Assembly (NCBI GenBank): GCA_015075405.1 | Contig: JABTUK010000004.1 | Coordinates: forward strand, 1,426,001 to 1,490,000 | DNA: 64,000 nt | Source: Anaerolineales bacterium | GTDB taxonomy: Bacteria > Chloroflexota > Anaerolineae > 4572-78 > J111 | Direction of reading: 5' to 3' | Shown here: positions 1-8,513 of the stretch, in pieces | Numbering within the stretch: position 1 is the first letter of the stretch | Layout of the letters: every line of letters begins with the position of its first letter | Translations under genes and position numbers: made by a program | Notes under the pieces: generated by a model | Database searches by the model: none | What the model saw: only the letters and a program-made list of their open reading frames with translations | What the model was told of the DNA's origin: nothing

Positions 1-762
1 GGGGGGCGCACCAACTTCGTGGAGATAGGGCCGCCGGGGCTGGACGATGATAAAGGGATCGCCGGGGGCCGGTTTTGACACAGCATCGAGCAAGGCCGCC
101 GTGTCGCGAACCGTGCGGCTGACGGCAAATTCCGCCACCATGCCCAGCAAAGGATCGTTGATGCCCGGTCCCAGGCTGACCCGCCCCCGCGAGGGTTTCA
201 GCCCGACCAGCCCGCAGACCGCCGCCGGAATCCGGATCGAACCGGCCCCATCGCTGGCATGAGCAATAGGGACAATGCCCGCGGCCACACTGGCCGCCGC
301 GCCCCCACTCGAACCACCGGCCCGCGTGCTCAGGTTCCAGGGGCTGCGCGTCGCCCCGGTTAGCACCGATTCGGTGGTGCTGGATAAGCCCTGTTCCGGG
401 GTGGTGGTGCGGCCTAGCAAACTTAACCCAGCCGCGCGAAATCGCTCAATCAGGAAGGCGTCGCGTTTAAGGATGCGTCCCCGGCACAAGCGGCTGCCTG
501 CCTCCTGAACCGCTCCTTTTTCACCGGAACCAAGATCTTTGAGCAAAAACGGCGCCCCGGCAAAGGGGCCGCTGGGCAGATCATCAGCCCGCATGGCCTC
601 AACACGATCAGCATAGGTTTGGATAACTGCATTTATTTGCGGGTTAACCTTTTCGACGGCGGCGACCATCAAGCGGCCCAATTCTTTGGCCGTTACCTCG
701 CGCCGCCTGACCAACTCGGCCAGACCCAGGCCATCATACGCGGCGTACTCTGCCAGGTTCAT
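1..762 (-). CDS. Amidase signature family enzyme (partial, C-terminus outside window)
   Basis: Hydrolyses carboxamide bonds in the amidase signature (AS) family. About 254 N-terminal residues are visible and the frame runs off the window edge. The whole Ser-cisSer-Lys triad can be read: Lys75 in FLLKDLG, Ser151 in AGGSSGG and Ser175 in DGAGSIRIPA. The 24-residue Ser-Ser spacing is that of the family. The start is the ATG at 762, 11 bases after the stop of the upstream permease gene, so it is probably cotranscribed with the ABC transporter. The context suggests intracellular cleavage of an imported amide or peptide-like compound. Substrate cannot be told; GatA is less likely, since no gatB or gatC lies beside it. 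Confidence 0.9.
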   Translation of the reverse strand, partial: MNLAEYAAYDGLGLAELVRRREVTAKELGRLMVAAVEKVNPQINAVIQTYADRVEAMRADDLPSGPFAGAPFLLKDLGSGEKGAVQEAGSRLCRGRILKRDAFLIERFRAAGLSLLGRTTTPEQGLSSTTESVLTGATRSPWNLSTRAGGSSGGAAASVAAGIVPIAHASDGAGSIRIPAAVCGLVGLKPSRGRVSLGPGINDPLLGMVAEFAVSRTVRDTAALLDAVSKPAPGDPFIIVQPRRPYLHEVGAPP

Positions 763-773
763 GTCGTTATTCC

Positions 774-1664
774 TCAGATTCTCCCCCGCAGCCGGGGATC
801 AAGATAATCTCGCAGGCCGTCACCGAGCAGGTTGAAACCGAGCACGGTTAGAGAGAGGGCCAGGCCAGGGAAGGTCATGTACCACCAGGCTTCGCGGACA
901 AATTCGCGGGCGTCGGTCAGCATAACGCCCCACTCCGGCGAAGGCGGCTGCGCCCCCAGGCCCAGGAAGCTGAGCGACGAGGTGGAGAGGATCGCATAGC
1001 CAATGTCCAGGCTGACCTGAACCAGAATCAAGGGAATGACATTGGGCAGCACATGCCGGAAGATGATTTGCCAGCGCGGCACGCCGACCGCCTCGGCGGC
1101 GGTAATGTATTCCTGGTGGGCAATGGTCAACACCTGGGCGCGGACCAGACGGGCATACCAGGGCCAGTAGACCGTCGAGAGGGCAATCATGGTGTTGGTC
1201 AGGCTGCGGCCCAGGGTGGTGGCAATCGCCGCGGCAAAGACCAGGGCCGGGAAGGCCACAAAAAGATCGGTGATCCGCATCAAGACCTCATCGGTCGTGC
1301 CGCCAAAGAATCCGGCCACCGCTCCGACCAGCAGCCCAATGAAAACCGACACGCTCAGCACCACCAGGGCCACTTGCAGCGAAATACTCGCCCCGGCGAC
1401 AACCCGGCTGAAGATGTCGCGGCCAAAGTTGTCGGTACCCATCCAATGTTGGGCCGAGGGCGGCGCAAAACGCTCCTTAAGGTTAGTCTTGGTGGTATCA
1501 TACGGGGCCAGCGCCCCGCCAAACAGGCCCAGAAAAATGACCAGGGCGACAAAAAAGGCCCCCAGACCGTTCAGGGCGCTCTGGCCGAAGAAGCGGCGCG
1601 GCCAGGGCAGCTTTTGTAAGATGGGATATTTAACTGTAGTGAATGCGCGGGTCGAGCCAAGCAT
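774..1664 (-). CDS. ABC transporter permease, DppC/OppC family
   Basis: Second inner-membrane permease of a peptide/nickel-type ABC importer, 296 residues, the normal length. An N-terminal cytoplasmic stretch and first membrane helix (about residues 30-50) are followed by the periplasmic segment with GTDNFGRDIFSRV, typical of DppC/OppC proteins. Five more helices follow, and the EAA loop reads EAVGVPRWQIIFRHVLPNV. The ATG used here overlaps the end of the upstream permease gene by 35 bases, which suggests translational coupling. No ATP-binding subunit is visible; it may lie beyond the left edge or be shared. Confidence 0.93.
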   Translation of the reverse strand: MLGSTRAFTTVKYPILQKLPWPRRFFGQSALNGLGAFFVALVIFLGLFGGALAPYDTTKTNLKERFAPPSAQHWMGTDNFGRDIFSRVVAGASISLQVALVVLSVSVFIGLLVGAVAGFFGGTTDEVLMRITDLFVAFPALVFAAAIATTLGRSLTNTMIALSTVYWPWYARLVRAQVLTIAHQEYITAAEAVGVPRWQIIFRHVLPNVIPLILVQVSLDIGYAILSTSSLSFLGLGAQPPSPEWGVMLTDAREFVREAWWYMTFPGLALSLTVLGFNLLGDGLRDYLDPRLRGRI

Positions 1665-2637
1665 AGAGTAAATCCACCATTGTATTAACCAGGAGATAAA
1701 CCAGGGCGATGACCAGCGTCACCCCCATGATGCCGTTGTAATCGGAACTGACAATGGATTGGGCCGAGTAGCGCCCCAAGCCCGGCCAGCTAAAGATCAG
1801 TTCCACCAGGAGCGTGCCGCCGAGCAGCAGGCCCAGTTGCAGCCCGCCGATGGTAATGACCGGCAGCATGGCGTTGCGTAGCGCGTGCCTCAGCGTCACA
1901 ATGGATGGGGCCAGTCCTTTAGCGCGGGCAGTGCGGACATAATCCATGGCCATCACTTCCAGCATCGAGGTCCGAACCAGCCGCACAAAAACGGCGGTGG
2001 TGCTAAAACTGAGGACGACAGCCGGGAGGGTCAAATGGGCCAGGGCATCGCCAAAGGTTTTGAACTGGCCGCTGAGCAAGCTGTCCAGGGTGTACAGGCC
2101 GGTCAGAAAGGGCGGCGCGGCGACATCCTGGCTCAACCGTCCGCCCACCGGCAGCAGGGTCAAGCCGCTGTAGAAAACCAGTTGAGCCATCAACCCAACC
2201 CAGAAGGCCGGCAGAGCTAGACCGAGGGTGGCAAAAGTCCGCCCGGCATAGTCGGCGGCGGAATTGCGCCGCACAGCAGCAATTGTGCCAATGGGCACGC
2301 CCAAGGCTACGGCAATGAGCAGCGAGGCCACGGTGAGTTCGACCGTAGCGGGGAAGAAATCGCGCAGGTCTTCCGTCACCAGGCGGCGCGAACTGAAGGA
2401 GCGGCCTAAATCGCCGCGTAACAGGTCGCTCATATAGTGCAGGTACTGTTCCATCAGCGGGCGATCCAGGCCGTAATCCCTACGGATCACCTCCACCGCC
2501 TCGGCGCTGGCCCGCGGCCCGGCAATCAGGCGAGCCGGGTCGGTGGGGACCACGCGGGCCAGCACAAAGGTGATGAGCGAGATGCCCCAGATCACAAAGA
2601 TGAGCAAAATAAGGCGGCGAATGAGAAAACGAAGCAT
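1630..2637 (-). CDS. ABC transporter permease, DppB/OppB family
   Basis: First permease of the peptide-type importer, 335 residues. The N-terminal helix (MLRFLIRRLILLIFVIWGIS) and the motif RLIAGPRASAEAVEVIRRDYGLDRPL are characteristic of DppB/OppB. The EAA loop reads ARAKGLAPSIVTLRHALRN. It precedes the DppC-like gene with overlap and follows the binding-protein gene across a 99-base gap holding an iterated-word palindrome. The palindrome may lower read-through, so that the binding protein is made in excess of the permeases; this is inference. Confidence 0.93.
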   Translation of the reverse strand: MLRFLIRRLILLIFVIWGISLITFVLARVVPTDPARLIAGPRASAEAVEVIRRDYGLDRPLMEQYLHYMSDLLRGDLGRSFSSRRLVTEDLRDFFPATVELTVASLLIAVALGVPIGTIAAVRRNSAADYAGRTFATLGLALPAFWVGLMAQLVFYSGLTLLPVGGRLSQDVAAPPFLTGLYTLDSLLSGQFKTFGDALAHLTLPAVVLSFSTTAVFVRLVRTSMLEVMAMDYVRTARAKGLAPSIVTLRHALRNAMLPVITIGGLQLGLLLGGTLLVELIFSWPGLGRYSAQSIVSSDYNGIMGVTLVIALVYLLVNTMVDLLYAWLDPRIHYS

Positions 2638-2674
2638 GATAGGTCCGTTAGATCGTTCCTGAAAAACTCTTTTC

Positions 2675-2733
2675 TAAGCGTGGTGCGTGGTGCCTAAACT
2701 TAACAGACCACGCACTACGCACCACGCACCACG
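2675..2733. repeat. Iterated-word palindrome (word GCGTGGT)
   Basis: Left arm at 2678-2693 is tandem GCGTGGT; right arm at 2708-2733 is its complement (ACCACGC, ACTACGC, ACCACGC). The loop is about 14 bases. It fills the gap between the binding-protein stop and the downstream permease start. Member of the family described in the findings. Confidence 0.85.
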
Positions 2734-2736
2734 TTC

Positions 2737-4425
2737 TTATTCCGCCTTCCGGCTGAGCGACCAGTAATCGAAGGTGATGGCGTAGATGGCGTTATAGACG
2801 TGGCCTTCGATGTCTTTGCGGATGATGGTCCGTTCGAGCGGGTCTTCGACCCACAGGCCGGCCGGGTCATCTACGGTGATGATCTTTTGCACTTCGGCCC
2901 ACATCTCCTTGAGTTTGGTCGGATCGGTTTCGGTGTAACCGGCGTCAATTAACTCGTCCACCCGCGGGTTGGAATAAAAGCCGGCATTGGCTCCAGCCGA
3001 TCCCGATGCATCCGTGTGATAGAGAATCCAGGCTTCGTCGTAGGCATCGTTGAGGTTAGGCCACCAGGCGTACCACATCATATCGGGGCGCTGTTCGGGC
3101 GGTGTATCGCCGTAAAAGATGCCGTTGAAGCTGGAGATGTCCCGTTCTTCAACCTTCATCTTAACCCCAATTTGCTGGAGTTGGGCCTGGAGGATAGGGC
3201 CGACATCCTCGCCGCCAAAGCCAGGATAATAGGTAAAGCTGATTTCGTTGTCGTAGTTCCAACCGGCTTCGTCAAAGAGCGCCTTGGCCTTTTCGAGATC
3301 GGTTGGGTAAACAAAGACATTGGGGTCGTGATAGGCCAGGTTGCGCGGGAAGGGGCCGGCGGCCTGGCGGCCCACGCCTTTGCGGACCCCGTTGATATAG
3401 CCATCGTAGTCAAAGGCATACGAAATGGCCTGGCGGGTGCGGGGGTCTTTGAGCAGGCCGTGCGGATTATACAAAGCGTAATCAATCCGAATCTGGCCGA
3501 CATCGCCGACATTAAACAGGCCGGCCTGTTCCAGGGCCAGCGTATCTTCCGGGTTGCTAAAGGGGGCCGAGATGTCAGCATCGCCTTTTTCCATAATCTG
3601 GCGTCTGGTCGAGGCTTCGGGGATGGGCTTGATAATGACCTTCTCGAAATGATTGGCCTGGGGCCAGCCGCGCCAGTAATCGGGGTTACGCACCAGGATA
3701 AATTCGTCGTTGGGGGCAAACTTTTCCAGCTTGTAAGGACCGCTGCCGACGGCGTGGGTGGTCAGCCATTCCTTGCCGGCGTCGCCGTTCTTTTCGTTAT
3801 CTTTGAAGGCTTTGGGGCTGACAATGCCGGTTCCGTAGGCCGCCGCCAAACCCAGGTCAAACAGCGGCTGCGGCTCGGAGAAGGTGAACTGCAAGGTGTA
3901 GGGGTCAACTACCTTCATCACCTGGTCCGGTTCAGAGCCGATAAAACGGGCCAGGATAAAGGCGGCAGGCATTTTATTGACCAGGGTGCGGGCTATCGAG
4001 TCGTAAATGGCCTGGGCATCGCAGGTTGTGCCATCGTGGAATTTGACTCCCTGGCGAATCTTGAAGGTCCACTCGCTCTTATCGGCGTTGGTGGTCCAAC
4101 TTTCGGCCAATACAGGTTCCACTTCGCTCACGCTGCTGCCTTTCAGGCGGACCAAGCCTTCATAAATCCCGCGCTGGACCACATTGTTAGCCACGTTGAG
4201 TGTTTGTCCGGGGTCCATATTGTCGGCGGTTTCGCTGTACAACACCACCAGCGTCTTGGGGTCGCGGTTGAGGCTCGCGCTGGCGGCCTCGGTGGTCGCG
4301 TTTTCTCCCTGGGCGCTGCCGGCGTCGCTACTGACGGTAGGCGGAGCCGACCCGCCGCTGCAAGCGCTCAACCACAGCGCACTCAAGACGGTCATGAGCA
4401 GCCACAAACGATAGAGTTTTGACAT
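2737..4425 (-). CDS. Extracellular solute-binding lipoprotein, family 5 (peptide/nickel type)
   Basis: Substrate-capturing component of the ABC importer encoded just downstream, 562 residues. It has a lipoprotein signal with lipobox LSAC near residue 22, then a Ser/Ala-rich linker, then the SBP_bac_5 fold. Recognisable stretches are DNMDPGQTLN, LAESWTTNADKSEWTFKIR and FHDGTTCDAQAIYDS. The protein is predicted to be exported and membrane-anchored by lipid. The cluster includes an amidase and, upstream, an amidohydrolase, which suggests the ligand is an amide-containing or oligopeptide-like compound. The exact ligand cannot be assigned. Confidence 0.93.
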   Translation of the reverse strand: MSKLYRLWLLMTVLSALWLSACSGGSAPPTVSSDAGSAQGENATTEAASASLNRDPKTLVVLYSETADNMDPGQTLNVANNVVQRGIYEGLVRLKGSSVSEVEPVLAESWTTNADKSEWTFKIRQGVKFHDGTTCDAQAIYDSIARTLVNKMPAAFILARFIGSEPDQVMKVVDPYTLQFTFSEPQPLFDLGLAAAYGTGIVSPKAFKDNEKNGDAGKEWLTTHAVGSGPYKLEKFAPNDEFILVRNPDYWRGWPQANHFEKVIIKPIPEASTRRQIMEKGDADISAPFSNPEDTLALEQAGLFNVGDVGQIRIDYALYNPHGLLKDPRTRQAISYAFDYDGYINGVRKGVGRQAAGPFPRNLAYHDPNVFVYPTDLEKAKALFDEAGWNYDNEISFTYYPGFGGEDVGPILQAQLQQIGVKMKVEERDISSFNGIFYGDTPPEQRPDMMWYAWWPNLNDAYDEAWILYHTDASGSAGANAGFYSNPRVDELIDAGYTETDPTKLKEMWAEVQKIITVDDPAGLWVEDPLERTIIRKDIEGHVYNAIYAITFDYWSLSRKAE

Positions 4426-4455
4426 ATCCTCTCCTTCAACTTATAAAAAAATGTT

Positions 4456-4566
4456 ACTACTCAGTCTCATGTCATTTCGAGACTGAAGGTCGAGAAATCC
4501 CCAAGTCGCAACACGTAAAAGTAAGGTATCGGGGATTTCTCCCTGCGGTCGAAATGACATGGCTAA
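4456..4566. repeat. REP-like palindrome, family C (GTCATTTCGA ends)
   Basis: Imperfect palindrome of about 110 bp. The left arm contains CATGTCATTTCGAGAC and GGTCGAGAAATCCCC; the right arm contains GGGGATTTCTCCC and GGTCGAAATGACATG. A near copy lies at 28103-28215 and a more divergent one at 41920-42022. It sits upstream of the binding-protein gene. Confidence 0.85.
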
Positions 4567-4666
4567 GAGTTACAAAAAAATCAGGAACTTGAGCCAAGCA
4601 TATCACATTTGACCCGGCCAAAGTTGATATTTCTTGTCAACCCCATCAGGATAAATGGGGGGCATT

Positions 4667-4719
4667 ATCGCACCCTTCGATACGCCCTTCGCTTCGCTCG
4701 TGGCTACTCAGGATGCGAT
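4667..4719. repeat. REP-like palindrome, family B (ATCGCACCCTTCGATA)
   Basis: A 53-bp element beginning ATCGCACCCTTCGATA and ending CTACTCAGGATGCGAT, so its outer six bases are inverted repeats. Other copies are at 8396-8493 (two, head to head) and 11709-11763. It lies just downstream of the amidohydrolase stop. Confidence 0.85.
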
Positions 4720-4735
4720 TACGAAAACTCCGTAC

Positions 4736-6340
4736 TCAGGCTTGATAGACAATTTTGCCCCCAACCATGGTCAAGGCCGCGCTTAACCCTTTGATAGCTT
4801 CTACCGGCATGGTCTCGATATTACCGGCTAGAAGAACCATGTCGGCCAGCATGCCCCGCCGGAGCTGCCCTTTCACCCCTTCCTGAAATTCGGCATAGGC
4901 GGCGTCGCGGGTGTAGGCGGCCAGGGTATCGGCCAGGCTTTGGGCCTGCTCCGGCAGGCCGGGCCCCCAGGGTTGGCGGGCCAGGGCAGCGTGGATACCC
5001 AGGTAAGGGTTCTGGCTGACAATCGGCCAATCGCTGCCAAAGACCAGCGGCGCGCCGCTGGCCCGCAGCGTTTGCCAGGGGAATGCGCAGCCCCAACGCG
5101 ACTCGCCCACTTGTTTGGCCCACAACTGCCCCGGCACTGAGACCGTCTCGTGCAGCGGCTGCATCGAGGCAACCACGCCCAATTCGCGGAAGCGCGGCAG
5201 GTCAGCCGGGTGAAGTAGTTCGATATGCTCGATGCGGTGGCGGCTGTCGCGGCGGCCATTGGTGCGTTGCACCGTCTCATAACCATCCAGGGTGCGGCGA
5301 ACGGCGCCGTCGCCAATAGCGTGGACGATGATTTGCAGCCCCAGGCGGTCGGCAGCCAGGGCCAAAGGGGTAAACTGCTCGGCTTCAAAGATAGCTTTGC
5401 CACAGTAGCCCGGCTGGCCGGCATAGGCTTCGAGCAGCAGAGCAGTGCCGGATTCAACCACACCGTCCATAAAGAACTTGACCCCGGTGCTGCGGACCTT
5501 ATCGCTCAGATAGGCGTCACGCATGGCAATTGCTTCACTCAACGCTTCCGGCGGAGTGTCGGGGGTGACGCTGAAGGGAACATTGACCCGCAGGGTCAGT
5601 TCGCCAGCTTCTTCCAGGGCGGCATAGAAAGCCATCTCATCCAGGTTGCCGTTCATGTTGTGCACACTGGTCAAGCCGTAACGGGCCGCCTGGACCAATC
5701 CCTGACGCAGCAGTTCTTTCTGGCGGGCCGCATCCGGGAGGGGTGCTAACTCGTAGATGCGCCCAAATGCGCCCGGCTCGCGCAGTTCGCCCGTGGCCAG
5801 GCCATCCGCGCCCATCACGATTTCGCTGCCGGGACTGCACTCGGCCCCATGCAGCAGGCCGGCCAGTTCCAGGGCGCGCGTATTGGCAAACATAGTATGG
5901 TAATCAAAGGCCATCAGCGCCAGGGGGCGGTCGGCGATAATCGCATCGAGGTGGTGGCGGGTCAAGACCTGCTGTTCAGGCCCGATGGGGTAAATCAGCC
6001 CATTGCCCATAAGCCAGGAGCGATTCGGCTGGGCCTGGGCGTAGCTCTGCACTGCTTCGGTCAATTCGGCGTAGTTGGTCAGGGCCTCACCCTGGATGTT
6101 ATCCAGCGTGAGCGACCCCCACAAAAGGTGAAAGTGGCTGTCAATCAGACCGGGCAGCAGGGTTCGGTCTCCGGCATCAATAACCTGGGTCTGCGGCCCG
6201 CGCCAGGCATCTGCTTCGGCGGTGGGGCCGACAAAGACAATCCGCTCTCCCTTTACGGCGACCGCTTCGGCGCGCGGCCTGGCCCGGTCCATGGTTAAGG
6301 CTTGGGCATGGGTAATAAGTACATCGGCGTGGTGGAACAT
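4736..6340 (-). CDS. Amidohydrolase, YtcJ-like (amidohydrolase 3 family)
   Basis: Metal-dependent hydrolase of the amidohydrolase superfamily, 534 residues, the usual length of YtcJ-like or N-substituted formamide deformylase-like enzymes. Metal-binding HxH is in LLPGLIDSHFHLL near residue 70. The barrel continues through the GVKFFMDG region, IIVHAIGDGAVRRTL and RIEHIELL, and ends with FGSDWPIV, carrying the conserved Asp. It lies upstream of, and in the same direction as, the binding protein, transporter and amidase, separated by two palindromic repeats, so it may belong to the same catabolic unit. Substrate unknown. Confidence 0.88.
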   Translation of the reverse strand: MFHHADVLITHAQALTMDRARPRAEAVAVKGERIVFVGPTAEADAWRGPQTQVIDAGDRTLLPGLIDSHFHLLWGSLTLDNIQGEALTNYAELTEAVQSYAQAQPNRSWLMGNGLIYPIGPEQQVLTRHHLDAIIADRPLALMAFDYHTMFANTRALELAGLLHGAECSPGSEIVMGADGLATGELREPGAFGRIYELAPLPDAARQKELLRQGLVQAARYGLTSVHNMNGNLDEMAFYAALEEAGELTLRVNVPFSVTPDTPPEALSEAIAMRDAYLSDKVRSTGVKFFMDGVVESGTALLLEAYAGQPGYCGKAIFEAEQFTPLALAADRLGLQIIVHAIGDGAVRRTLDGYETVQRTNGRRDSRHRIEHIELLHPADLPRFRELGVVASMQPLHETVSVPGQLWAKQVGESRWGCAFPWQTLRASGAPLVFGSDWPIVSQNPYLGIHAALARQPWGPGLPEQAQSLADTLAAYTRDAAYAEFQEGVKGQLRRGMLADMVLLAGNIETMPVEAIKGLSAALTMVGGKIVYQA

Positions 6341-6392
6341 CCGTATCCTTCCAAATCAGTAATTTAGCCATCAAGACCTGACATGTTAGAAG

Positions 6393-6457
6393 AATTTAAC
6401 CACAGAGACGCAAATGCAAAAATTTTTAAAAACTCTGTACCTCTGTGCCTCTGTGGT
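6393..6457. repeat. Iterated-word palindrome (word CTCTGTG)
   Basis: The right arm at 6433-6457 is three near copies of an 8-mer (CTCTGTAC, CTCTGTGC, CTCTGTGG). The left arm (ACCACAGAGACGC) is complementary to its outer part only. It lies in the 360-base gap between the amidohydrolase and the L,D-transpeptidase. Confidence 0.7.
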
Positions 6458-6553
6458 AAAAGGCTCCCTGGTTCTGGCTTATTGCTAGGTATTAAGATGG
6501 TTGAACAGATGATGGGCAGCACCCCTGAGGCAAGCCTGATTTTAGCCGGCGCT

Positions 6554-6583
6554 TTGGAGAATAGGGGGTGGGCTTATTATAAT
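6554..6583 (+). promoter_or_regulatory. Candidate sigma-70 promoter of the truncated ureohydrolase
   Basis: A perfect TATAAT lies at 6578-6583 with TTGGAG at 6554-6559 and an 18-base spacer. The truncated ureohydrolase start codon is 38 bases downstream of the -10 box. Confidence 0.5.
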
Positions 6584-6620
6584 CCGAATACTTTTTACCT
6601 GCTACTTTGGGAGGTGAGAA

Positions 6621-6707
6621 ATGATGGACAGCCCTCATTACCAGCCACTGGACGCGATGGTTTATCCGCGTTTTTCCGGTATTCGCACCTTTATGCGCCT
6701 GCCTTAG
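6621..6707 (+). pseudogene. Ureohydrolase (agmatinase/guanidinobutyrase-like) N-terminal fragment
   Basis: An ATG with a strong ribosome site (GGGAGGTGAGAA) opens a 28-codon frame. It contains QPLDAMVYPRFSGIRTFMRL, which resembles the amino end of SpeB/GbuA-type ureohydrolases (QPL...PRF.GI.T.MRLP). It stops after MRLP, just where the family continues into the catalytic barrel, and runs three bases past the end of the convergent L,D-transpeptidase gene. Promoter and ribosome site are intact, so this looks like the surviving start of a gene whose body was lost. The family call rests on a short match. Confidence 0.6.
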
Positions 6708-8347
6708 CGGGTAATCTCGACCACCACCCCGGCTTCGGCCCAGTCGTACAACAGGGCGGCATTGTCGCTGCTGACCAGGATGCAGCCATAGGTAATCGGG
6801 TGGCCCAGGTCCTCGGTCCAGAGCAAGGTGGAACCGTTGCGGGTAGGGAAACCGTGAAAGCCGTTCATAAAGTCAGAGGTGGGGACCGGGCGATAAATGC
6901 CGATAAAGTGAGGCATCCACAGATTCCAGTTGGCGGCGTAGGCGTTGAGGCTGTGGCTTTGCGCCTGAAACACGCCCGGCGCAGTCGGACTTGAGGCAAT
7001 GCCGGTGCTGGCCGGCCACTCCCATTTGACGGCGCCGTTTTCATACGCCCACAGCTTTTGCTGGCTCAAGCTGACCACAATCCGCTTGTGTTTCACAACC
7101 GGCAGCGGCAGCAGCACGTCCGGCGAGGGGATGGTCAGGAGTTGCCCCGGCCTTAAAGCGTTGCTTACCCCTGGATTGGCCTGCTGAATCCAGGGGTAAG
7201 GGATACCATAATCGTAGGCGATACTGGAAAAGGTTTCGCCCGGCTGGACAGTGTGCTGTTGTTCGCGGTGATAAACCCGCAGGCTTACCTCGGCTTGGCT
7301 GGCTCGCAGTGCCGCTTCCATGGACGCGACGGCTTCATCTGTATTAAGGGTTCGCACCGACCCCAACCCGGCGGCCTGGGTCGTCAGGAATGGCTCGACT
7401 TTTTCTTTAACCAGGGTCCATTTCAGCGGGGCAGCCCCGGCCGGGTCGAGACTAAAGCTAACCCAATCGCCCCACTGAGTCGGAGCGACCGTCCACTCGA
7501 CGGTTTCATTGCTCACCGGGTCATAAGCTTGGATGATTAGGCTATGAGCCAGCAATTCATTCGCCTGGGCCGCAGCAGCGCTGGCGTTGGTGGTAGGCGG
7601 CTGGATAGCCATCAGGACCAGCGGCAGCCGGCCTTCATTCATCACCTGAGCTGGGTGCTGCCGCAACCAGCTCAGCGTGGCCGCCACGTCGAGGGCGCGT
7701 CCCACCGCAGGCGGGGTCACTTCGGCCCGGCCGGCCACCACTTTGAGACCGGCCGGCCGCGCCGGGACTTCAAACTGGGGGGCTAACTGGCGCAGCTTGG
7801 CCTCGGCCCGGACCGGGTCGAAACGCCAGACCGGGGCCACCTGTAGCCGGGTTCTGGCTTTGAAGGCCGCCTGCCAGGCCGCCCACGAGCGCCCCATCTG
7901 GTGGGCCGCCTGGGCAGTGGCCGCCGCATCCAGCGATAGACCCAGGTCCGCCGGGGGCGTCAGGATGGCCGTTCCACCGCCTTCCAGGGCAATGGTGCGC
8001 TCGGACTGTTGCAGCAGGGCGGTAACCTGGCCGATGGAATAGCCGCCCAGGTTCAGCCCCATGCTCTGCACGCCGGGCATAATCCGGTCGCTGCGGTAAA
8101 GCCAGAGTGCGCCCAGGCAAAGGACAACGACCAGGGCCAGCAGCGTTATAATTCCCCCACCCAGCAGCAGGAGCAGCCATCGGGATGGCGGTAAGGGACG
8201 CACCAGCGGGGCCGGCGGGTAAGCCGGGTTTGGGACGGTGGAGGCGGTAGGAGACGTCTTGCGATAGTGATAAATCTCCTCAACATCTTCAGGGTGGGCA
8301 TTGAGGCTGGCTGCAAAGGCTGCCAGCTCCGGCGAATGATCCGCCAT
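6704..8347 (-). CDS. Membrane-anchored L,D-transpeptidase with LysM domain
   Basis: Cross-links or modifies peptidoglycan outside the membrane. 547 residues: a cytoplasmic start, one membrane helix at about 57-84, a VanW/YoaR-like peptidoglycan-binding region at about 100-340, one LysM (VQPGETFSSIAYDYGIPYPW) near 360-405, and a C-terminal YkuD domain. The catalytic Cys522 is in ITYGCILVS, and His498 is in GFHGFPT. The usual Arg after the Cys (GC-I-R) is replaced by Leu, which may alter substrate contacts. Its 3' end overlaps the ureohydrolase fragment. Family identification is firm; physiological substrate unknown. Confidence 0.9.
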   Translation of the reverse strand: MADHSPELAAFAASLNAHPEDVEEIYHYRKTSPTASTVPNPAYPPAPLVRPLPPSRWLLLLLGGGIITLLALVVVLCLGALWLYRSDRIMPGVQSMGLNLGGYSIGQVTALLQQSERTIALEGGGTAILTPPADLGLSLDAAATAQAAHQMGRSWAAWQAAFKARTRLQVAPVWRFDPVRAEAKLRQLAPQFEVPARPAGLKVVAGRAEVTPPAVGRALDVAATLSWLRQHPAQVMNEGRLPLVLMAIQPPTTNASAAAAQANELLAHSLIIQAYDPVSNETVEWTVAPTQWGDWVSFSLDPAGAAPLKWTLVKEKVEPFLTTQAAGLGSVRTLNTDEAVASMEAALRASQAEVSLRVYHREQQHTVQPGETFSSIAYDYGIPYPWIQQANPGVSNALRPGQLLTIPSPDVLLPLPVVKHKRIVVSLSQQKLWAYENGAVKWEWPASTGIASSPTAPGVFQAQSHSLNAYAANWNLWMPHFIGIYRPVPTSDFMNGFHGFPTRNGSTLLWTEDLGHPITYGCILVSSDNAALLYDWAEAGVVVEITR

Positions 8348-8395
8348 GCTTCCTCTCTTTCGCTCCCGCCCTCAGCGGTGGATTGACTTTAGACA

Positions 8396-8493
8396 ATCGC
8401 ACCCTTCGATACCCCTTTCACTGCGTTCAAGGCTACTCAGGATGCGATAGCGAAAATCATCCTGAGTAGGCCGAAGGCCGTATCGAAGGGTGA
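8396..8493. repeat. Two head-to-head copies of REP-like family B
   Basis: The first copy at 8396-8449 starts ATCGCACCCTTCGATA and ends CTACTCAGGATGCGAT. A second, inverted copy at 8456-8493 has CATCCTGAGTAGGCCGAAGG followed by TATCGAAGGGTGAT. The pair could fold into one long hairpin between the sensor kinase stop and the L,D-transpeptidase start. Confidence 0.85.
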
Positions 8494-8513
8494 TTTTCGA
8501 GCTAATCCCGAAT

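Noticed and set aside
3016..4422. Long open frame antisense to the binding-protein gene
   Set aside because: It is the complement of a GC-rich gene with clear family motifs, lacks a ribosome site and has no recognisable domain.
6383..6994. Open frame crossing the repeat and the L,D-transpeptidase end
   Set aside because: It runs through a palindrome and antisense to the transpeptidase, with no motif; the ureohydrolase fragment in another frame is better supported.
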